Positions 17,254-22,977 of a DNA stretch of 25,211 nt are shown here, one piece after another. Within the stretch, counting starts at the first letter, position 1. Every line of letters begins with the position of its first letter. The notes under the pieces were generated by a model. That model ran no database searches, was not told the DNA's origin, and saw only the letters and a program-made list of their open reading frames with translations. Source of the DNA: a bacterium (GTDB lineage: Bacteria; Verrucomicrobiota; Verrucomicrobiae; Limisphaerales; J093). The position numbers were made by a program, and so were the translations under genes. The stretch spans positions 1-25,211 of the forward strand of contig JAKCAB010000256.1 of NCBI GenBank assembly GCA_021839785.1, given 5' to 3'.

Positions 17254-20200
17254 ATGCAATCGCGCTATCAGCCCAAGAAGAAGCCCATGAAGAACGCCTC
17301 TGACCGCAACGCGAACCGGCCTCTCCTGCCGGCGCTTGGGGCTGGCCCAATCCTGAGCCGGGTCTGGCAGGCGCTTCTTGTCCTCCCCTTGATGGTCGCT
17401 GCCACGCCACACGTGTCGAGCAACACGGCCCCCCTGCGCTTGCTTCCCGACGACCCGCATTACTTCCAAAGCCCAGCGGGCCAGCCGCTGCTCCTCATCG
17501 GCGACTACACCTGGGGCGTGTTCTCAGACACGGACTACGACTACAAGGCGATGTTCGACACCCTCCAGGCGCACGGACTGAACTTCGCCCGCGTCTGGCT
17601 CTGGTGGGGCTGCGAGCAGTTCCCGCCCCCAGGCGACAGCCGGCACCTCGAACCGTTCCTTCGGCCCGGACCCGGCCAAGCCCACGATGGCCGGCCGAAA
17701 TACGACCTCACGCAGTTCAACCCGGCGTTCTTTGAGCGACTGCGCGACTTCTGCGCCGCGGCGCGCGAGCGCGGCATCTTCCTCCAGCTCGTCACCATGG
17801 ACGCCTGGATGCTCAAGCACCCGCACCTCTGGCAGCTCCACGCCTTTCACCGCGACAACAACGTCAACGGCGCGGACGGCGACCCGCGCCAGACCGGCAC
17901 CGGCACTGACAGCCGGAAGGGCTTTTGTTCGCTGGGCAATCCCAAGGCGCTCGAATTCCAAAAGGCCTATCTCCGCAAGCTGGTGGACACGCTGAATGAC
18001 TTCGACAACGTCCTCATCGAAATCGCCAACGAGAACTTTTACAGCCAACCTTGGGAATTGCGGCTGTGCGAGTTCGTCCACGACTGCGAGAAGAGCAAGC
18101 CCAACCGGCACTTGGTCATGCCCATGGACCTCCTCAGCCACATCGACGTGGTGCAGACCTGGGATGTGCGCCGCGTCCACGCCGCGCTGTTGGAAAAACG
18201 TCGTCTGCGCCAGCCGCTCCTCTTCGACACGGACTGGACCATCACGCAAAACGACGACGAAGTCCGCAAGGCGGCATGGACAGCGGTGCTCAGCGGCGGG
18301 CACTTCAACTACATGGACGACAGCTTTCAGACCGACGGCGAGCATCACGGCGATGTCCGCGGCACGCGACGGGCGGTCTTGCACCGGCAAATCGGCCATC
18401 TCGCCGCGTTCGTGCGGCAGATGCGGTTTTGGGAAATGCAGCCCGACGATGGCTTGGTCACGCGGGGGACGGCGTTTGCTCTCGGTTCGACGAATCAACT
18501 CGCGGCCTATCTGCCCGTCGGCGGCCGCGTCACGCTCGATCTCTCCGCGCTGACCGGCCAACTCGAAGCGCGCTGGTTTGAGCCGCGAGGGGGCCGGTGG
18601 CATGACACGTTTTCTCTGGCTGGCGGACGCGCGGCAGACTGCGCCGCGCCGAGCGCGGACGCGGATTGGGCCCTGCTGGTCCGGTGCGCCACCAACTCTC
18701 CGACGCCGTTGGCGCCGGCGCCCGTGCGGGCCACAGTAATGTCGCCGAGTTCCGTTCAGGTGGTCTGGCCGGTGGTCGCGGGCGCTGCCGGCTACAAGGT
18801 CTTTCGCGATGGCACCGAAGTGGCCGAGACCGTCCTGCCGGGTTACACCGACTTCGGACTGACCCTGGCCACCCGCTACGCTTACGCCGTGGCCGCCTTC
18901 GACCTGCACCGAAAAGTTTCGCCGCAATCCCTCCCGCCGGTTCACGTCACCACGCCGGCGCGACCGGCTTTGTGTCAGGTGGACCTGGGAACCGCGACTT
19001 TGGGCGAACGCATCGCGCACGTGATGAACCCGGACGGTGACACGCGGGCCGGGCAAGCCGGGGGCCGAGACTGCCGGGAACCGGCGCGCGCAGACGACCA
19101 CTACTTCTACTTCGCCATCGAGGACAGCTATCTGTTCAACGAGGTGGGTCTCACCTGCCGGCTGGAGGTCAGCTATTTTGACGAGGCCGGCTTCATCGAG
19201 CCGCAGTTTGACTCGGCCAGCGCTGCCTACACGTCCGCCCGGCGCATCGCCCTCCGTCACTCCGGGGAATGGAAAACGGATACGTGGACGCTCACGAACT
19301 GTCGCTTCGCCAACCGGCAAAACGCCGGCGCCGACTTCCGGCTTTTCGTGGGGACGAATCGAGTCAGGATTGCCAGTGTGAAGCTCTCGCCCGTGGCAGA
19401 GCCTGCCGGTGTGTTTGGCGTCCACCCGCTATTCCCGAAGCAATTCGTTTATGGCCGCCAGCCCTTTTTCTTCGTCGGCAAGAGCGCCTTCGCCCTCGTT
19501 GACGCGGACTGGAAGGCCTTCATTGACGAAGCCCACAAGGACGGATTCACTGTGCTGCGCGTTTGGCTCGGCTGCCCGGCGCTAACCAAGAAGCATGGCC
19601 GTGATCACTTCCAGCGGAATCAGGCGGCCGGGGACGTGTGGCCGTTCGGGGGCACGCCTGAGCAGCCGGACTTCGCGCGCTTCAACGAGGATTACTTCCA
19701 CCGCCTCGACGCGCTCCTGGCCTACATGGAGACCAAGGGCATGGTCGCCGAACTGACGTTGTTCACCGGCGGCGATTTCTGGCCGGGCGGGCCGCTCGCG
19801 TGGGACGAAGTCAAACAGCGTTACGTCCAGTTCGTCCTCGACCGCTACCGCGACCAGCCCAACCTCTACTACGAAATCGCCAACGAATACTACAGCGCCG
19901 AGCAACAAGCCTTCGTCCTGAAGGTCGGTGACTTCATCTGGGAGCGGGACAAGGCGCACTTGGTGACCGCCTCGGCGGGCAACTTGCCGCGCTTCATCGA
20001 CCAGCCGTGGTATCGGCTGCACAACTTTCATCCCTCGCGCGGACGCAACTGGTGGACACGCGTCTATGACGAAGTGCTGCTGCCGGCTCGCCAGGCCCGG
20101 CTGCCGGTCGTGAACGACGAACCGATGGGCAGCCGCGCCGCTGACGACAAGGAGGAAGGCTACCCTGGACGCGACGTTGACGCGGCGCACCATCGCATGA

Positions 20201-20610
20201 ACTTCTGGATCACGGCGCTTGGCGGCGGCCACGTCACCTTCCACAGTCACAAAGGGATTAACGCGCTGGCGGGATCCAGTCCCGGGCAGGAGTTCGTGAG
20301 GCCGCTGCGGGAGTTCTTTGCGCAGACGCAGTTCTGGGAGTTGAAACCCGCGCCGGAGCGGGTCGAGGGCGGAACCGCCTGCGTCGCGGCGTCGGCGAGC
20401 GAACTGGTGGCGTATCTGCCCGCCGGTCGCCGCGTCACGCTTGACTGGCGCGCTCCTGGCAGTCCGCTCACGGCCCGGTGGTTTAATCCGCGTGAAGGCA
20501 AGTTTGGTTCACCCTTCGCCGTCCAAGGCCTTGGCCAGACGGCGTTCCAGGCTCCAGACGAGAAGGACTGGGCCTTGCTGTTGCAAAAATCCAAAGCAGA
20601 AACAGAATGA
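17254..20610 (+). CDS. Secreted two-module glycoside hydrolase (DUF4038/collagen-binding-like architecture)
   Basis: An 1118-residue secreted protein with two related catalytic barrels. After a signal region (VWQALLVLPLMVAA, about 41-54) comes module 1. It has a TIM-barrel with the acid/base motif EIANEN (Glu260) and a beta domain at about 400-480 with AAYLPVGGRV and ARWFEPRGG. This resembles the 'collagen-binding domain of a collagenase' that follows DUF4038 barrels. An FN3-like domain (486-568) and a jelly-roll-like domain (570-715) link it to module 2. That module has a barrel with EIANEY (Glu878) and NDEPMG (Glu956), then a second collagen-binding-like end. In module 1 the segment aligned to NDEP reads FDTD, so the nucleophile Glu is missing there. 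DUF4038/GH140 members cut plant glycans such as apiose-bearing RG-II; the substrate here is unknown. An alternative start at 17287 is possible. The stop overlaps the next gene (ATGA). Confidence 0.82.
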   Translation: MQSRYQPKKKPMKNASDRNANRPLLPALGAGPILSRVWQALLVLPLMVAATPHVSSNTAPLRLLPDDPHYFQSPAGQPLLLIGDYTWGVFSDTDYDYKAMFDTLQAHGLNFARVWLWWGCEQFPPPGDSRHLEPFLRPGPGQAHDGRPKYDLTQFNPAFFERLRDFCAAARERGIFLQLVTMDAWMLKHPHLWQLHAFHRDNNVNGADGDPRQTGTGTDSRKGFCSLGNPKALEFQKAYLRKLVDTLNDFDNVLIEIANENFYSQPWELRLCEFVHDCEKSKPNRHLVMPMDLLSHIDVVQTWDVRRVHAALLEKRRLRQPLLFDTDWTITQNDDEVRKAAWTAVLSGGHFNYMDDSFQTDGEHHGDVRGTRRAVLHRQIGHLAAFVRQMRFWEMQPDDGLVTRGTAFALGSTNQLAAYLPVGGRVTLDLSALTGQLEARWFEPRGGRWHDTFSLAGGRAADCAAPSADADWALLVRCATNSPTPLAPAPVRATVMSPSSVQVVWPVVAGAAGYKVFRDGTEVAETVLPGYTDFGLTLATRYAYAVAAFDLHRKVSPQSLPPVHVTTPARPALCQVDLGTATLGERIAHVMNPDGDTRAGQAGGRDCREPARADDHYFYFAIEDSYLFNEVGLTCRLEVSYFDEAGFIEPQFDSASAAYTSARRIALRHSGEWKTDTWTLTNCRFANRQNAGADFRLFVGTNRVRIASVKLSPVAEPAGVFGVHPLFPKQFVYGRQPFFFVGKSAFALVDADWKAFIDEAHKDGFTVLRVWLGCPALTKKHGRDHFQRNQAAGDVWPFGGTPEQPDFARFNEDYFHRLDALLAYMETKGMVAELTLFTGGDFWPGGPLAWDEVKQRYVQFVLDRYRDQPNLYYEIANEYYSAEQQAFVLKVGDFIWERDKAHLVTASAGNLPRFIDQPWYRLHNFHPSRGRNWWTRVYDEVLLPARQARLPVVNDEPMGSRAADDKEEGYPGRDVDAAHHRMNFWITALGGGHVTFHSHKGINALAGSSPGQEFVRPLREFFAQTQFWELKPAPERVEGGTACVAASASELVAYLPAGRRVTLDWRAPGSPLTARWFNPREGKFGSPFAVQGLGQTAFQAPDEKDWALLLQKSKAETE

Positions 20611-21422
20611 AAATCGCAACCACTTTATACCTCTTGATGCCATTCATGGCGCCACTCCTTTCTGCCCAAACCCCCTCCGCCGACGAAATCGCGGAGAAAT
20701 CCCAGCAAGCCTTCCACTACGCCGGCCAGGACATGTCCGCCCGGGTGGTGATGACGCTGGTCAGCAGGAGCGGCGACCAGCGCGTCCGCGACATGACCAT
20801 GCTCCGCCGCAACGGTAACGCAGGCCGGCAGAAATACCTCCTCTATTTCCACAGCCCCGCCGACGTGCGCGGCACGGCCTTCCTGGTCAGCAAAGAGCCG
20901 GGACGCGATGCCGACCGCTGGCTGTTCATCCCGGCGCTCAACCTCGTGCAGCGCATCGCCGCGCGCGACGCCGAATCGAGCTTCGTCGGCTCGGACTTCA
21001 GTTACGAGGACATCTCGGGCCGAGCGCTGGCGGCGGACACGCGCAAACTGCTGCGGGAAGAATCGCTCGACCTGCCTGCCGGGCAGGCGGGCGGCAAACC
21101 CTGCTATGTCATCGAGAGCGTTCCCAAGAGCCGCGCCAGTTTCACCCGCAAAGTAGCGTGGATTGACAAGGCCAGCTTTCTGCCGCTCAAAGAGGAATAC
21201 TACGACGCGCAGAAGCAGTTGTTCAAAGTTTTCACCGCCGATGAAGTGCGCGAGGCGGACGGCCTTCCCACCGTGACGAAGCGCACGATGAAGAACGTCA
21301 AGAGCGGCCATCGCACCGAGGTTGTGTTCCGGCAGGTCAAATACAACGTCGGGCTGGCGGAAGACGTGTTCACCGAACGCTCGTTGCGCCGCCCGCCCAC
21401 GCAATGGATTTCAGGAGAATAG
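20607..21422 (+). CDS. LolA-like outer-membrane lipoprotein-sorting protein
   Basis: A 271-residue exported protein with a signal peptide (MKIATTLYLLMPFMAPLLSA, cut near residue 20) and the fold of the LolA-like lipoprotein-sorting family. Markers are KYLLYFHSPADVRGTAFLV, DRWLFIPALNLVQRI and FSYEDISGR, then strands ending in VKYNVGLAEDVFTERSLRRPP. Such proteins bind acyl chains in a half-barrel and often work with an RND/MMPL exporter, here the gene at 14146. Its ATG overlaps the glycoside hydrolase stop, so it is translated from the same message. Residues 156-163 (LPAGQAGG) are an in-frame insertion made by a palindromic GC-rich repeat, located in a loop before CYVIES. It is probably the last gene of the operon. 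Confidence 0.87.
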   Translation: MKIATTLYLLMPFMAPLLSAQTPSADEIAEKSQQAFHYAGQDMSARVVMTLVSRSGDQRVRDMTMLRRNGNAGRQKYLLYFHSPADVRGTAFLVSKEPGRDADRWLFIPALNLVQRIAARDAESSFVGSDFSYEDISGRALAADTRKLLREESLDLPAGQAGGKPCYVIESVPKSRASFTRKVAWIDKASFLPLKEEYYDAQKQLFKVFTADEVREADGLPTVTKRTMKNVKSGHRTEVVFRQVKYNVGLAEDVFTERSLRRPPTQWISGE

Positions 21423-21759
21423 TGTGCTGTCTCCTAACTATTACTCGACGTGGCGCATAGGGCCGACCCTCTCGGTGGTTTGACTCTGTCTGAGGCATAG
21501 CTCGCCTCCTTGCGTCCGCCGGCTTTTGGCGGGTGGCCGCGCGTCTTGGCCACGCAAACGCCAGTGTTCACAGCCGAGCCCGACCAGGCGGGCGAAGTTG
21601 CCCTGTTGACGACGCCGCTCCCACTTGCAAAGGTAGCGCCATGCTTGACGGGTCCCGAAAACCAAGATCCGCAGCCGCGTCGAGTACCGCGCGCGAAAAG
21701 CGAATTTTTGTCATTCGGTATCGGTTAACCTGCGGGCTGGTTGGCGATTGCGATGGTTT
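21423..21759. other. Gene-free stretch with hairpins before the sigma factor gene
   Basis: No convincing gene in 337 bases. A compound hairpin lies at 21510-21557: TTGCGT/ACGCAA ends enclose CCGCC/GGCGG (21516-21520 with 21528-21532) and GTGGCC/GGCCAC (21533-21538 with 21548-21553). It might end the preceding operon, but no T-tract follows. Short open frames here lack codon character and ribosome binding sites. The sigma factor promoter must lie here, but I cannot point to it. Confidence 0.5.
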
Positions 21760-22509
21760 ATGAAACTGGGCCAGCCAAGCGACGGTTGCCCGCTGGCAGG
21801 CGCCCGAGACTTTACCACGACGCACTGGAGCGTGGTGCTCGCGGCTGTCCCCGGCGATTCGCCACAAGCCACCGCCGCGTTGGAGCAGTTGTGCCGCACT
21901 TACTGGTACCCGCTCTATGCCTGCGTCCGCCGGCGCGGGCACAGCCCCGAAGACGCGCAAGACTTGACCCAGGAATTCGTCGCGCGCCTGGTCTCGACGC
22001 ACGCCCTGGGCGCCGTTCACCCGGCGAAAGGTCGGTTTCGTTCGTTCTTGCTGGCCTCGCTCAATCACTTCCTGGCCAATGAATGGGACAAGGCCCGCAC
22101 GCTGAAACGCGGCGCCGGCCAGCCGGCCATTTCCCTGGACGATGCCGAGACGCGCTACCGGGTCGAACCGAGCGAGCACCTGGCGCCCGACCGCCTCTTC
22201 GAGCGCCAATGGGCCTTGGCGCTGCTGGCCCAAGTCACGGCGCGCCTGCGCGAGGACTATCAGGCCGCCGGCAAGGGGCCGCTGTTCGACGCGCTACAGA
22301 TCTACCTGACGGGTGAGCAGGGGCTGCCGCCCTACCGGGAGACGGCCGAACAACTGGGCTTGAGCCTCGATGCGGTCAAGAAGGCGGTCGAGCGTCTGCG
22401 GCGGCGCTACGGGGAGTGGCTGCGGGAAGAGATCGCCCACACGGTCACCAACCCGGTCGAAGTGGACGACGAGCTCCGCCACCTGCGGGCCGCGCTCAGC
22501 TCGGGATAG
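21760..22509 (+). CDS. ECF-type RNA polymerase sigma factor
   Basis: A 249-residue sigma-70 family factor of the extracytoplasmic-function kind. Region 2 is seen in LEQLCRTYWYPLYACVRRRG followed by SPEDAQDLTQEFVARL, which melts the -10 DNA. Region 4 is the C-terminal helix-turn-helix YRETAEQLGLSLDAVKKAVERLRRRY, which reads the -35. The long, Arg-rich linker (about residues 100-165, with LKRGAGQPAISLDDAE) is typical of factors found in Planctomycetes/Verrucomicrobia beside Ser/Thr kinases. I use the ATG at 21760; a TTG at 21748 would add four residues. No anti-sigma gene is adjacent. The kinase downstream, on the same strand 468 bases away, is the likely regulatory partner, possibly by phosphorylation (inference). 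Confidence 0.9.
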   Translation: MKLGQPSDGCPLAGARDFTTTHWSVVLAAVPGDSPQATAALEQLCRTYWYPLYACVRRRGHSPEDAQDLTQEFVARLVSTHALGAVHPAKGRFRSFLLASLNHFLANEWDKARTLKRGAGQPAISLDDAETRYRVEPSEHLAPDRLFERQWALALLAQVTARLREDYQAAGKGPLFDALQIYLTGEQGLPPYRETAEQLGLSLDAVKKAVERLRRRYGEWLREEIAHTVTNPVEVDDELRHLRAALSSG

Positions 22510-22610
22510 AGCCTGTCACCTTTGCCAGGAAATGCTTCTGTAATGACTGACTGCGAATGCCGAATGCTGAAGATGCGAAACCGGAAGCAATGTCCAGAGA
22601 AGAACAAGGC

Positions 22611-22682
22611 TGTAGCGGCGTCTCGTGAGCGCCGCTGACTTCGCCCCTGCAGAGTGCGGCGTTCTCACGAAGCGCCGCTACA
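22611..22682. repeat. REP-like imperfect palindrome
   Basis: A 25-base left arm (22611-22635, starting TGTAGCGGCG) and a 27-base right arm (22656-22682, ending CGCCGCTACA) are inverted copies with a few small differences. Each arm is itself a mini-hairpin (GCGGCG...CGCCGC). The 20-base centre is not paired. This looks like a dispersed palindromic unit of the REP kind rather than a terminator; there is no T-run. It lies 102 bases after the sigma factor stop. Confidence 0.75.
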
Positions 22683-22725
22683 ACGTATTGAACTGTTCGG
22701 ACTAAGCCGTATCTATGCAACAGGA

Positions 22726-22947
22726 AATGGGGACCGCGCCCGCCCCGGGCGCTGCCAACCGGCGCCCTTGCCCCGCGAGATCACCGGGCCCAGTTTCTCT
22801 GTCGGCAGAGCCTCTGCCCCTATCTCACGGGGCGAGCCGGTTGGCCCGACGGCCTACACCCTCACCCAAGGGTGATCGAGGATCAGCGCCCCCGGAGTGG
22901 TGGGCGGGGCGCCCACCGCAGCGCCCGGGGCGGGCGCGGTCCTCATT
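22726..22947. repeat. Structured element closed by a perfect 25-bp inverted repeat
   Basis: GGACCGCGCC at 22731 opens a 25-base arm (22731-22755) that is the exact reverse complement of 22918-22942. With one G·T it extends to 22726/22947. Inside lie three further stems. The first is a long arm of GCCAACCGGC (22754-22763) with GCCGGTTGGC (22836-22845), continued by 22770-22781 with 22822-22833 (one mismatch) and GGCAGA/TCTGCC (22804-22818). The second is TCACCC/GGGTGA (22862-22875). The third is GGTGGGC/GCCCACC (22899-22917). The whole folds as a cloverleaf just upstream of the kinase. It could be a MITE-like unit or a structured leader RNA. No target duplication is evident. Confidence 0.8.
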
Positions 22948-22977
22948 CCGTCTGAATCCATACGGCTAAGGGACCCT

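Larger units (their letters stand above)
22510..22977. other. Gap between sigma factor and kinase genes
   Basis: No protein-coding gene is supported in these 468 bases. The content is the REP-like palindrome and the cloverleaf element listed separately, plus a 30-base leader with AAGGGA (22968-22973), the kinase ribosome binding site 4 bases before its ATG. Confidence 0.6.

Noticed and set aside
17524..19425. 633-residue minus-strand frame inside the glycoside hydrolase
   Set aside because: Val/Arg/Glu/His-rich with no domain; the plus-strand frame has clear catalytic motifs and domain order.
22726..22947. Complete insertion sequence or integron attC site
   Set aside because: There is no transposase frame inside, no clear target duplication and no GTTRRRY core.
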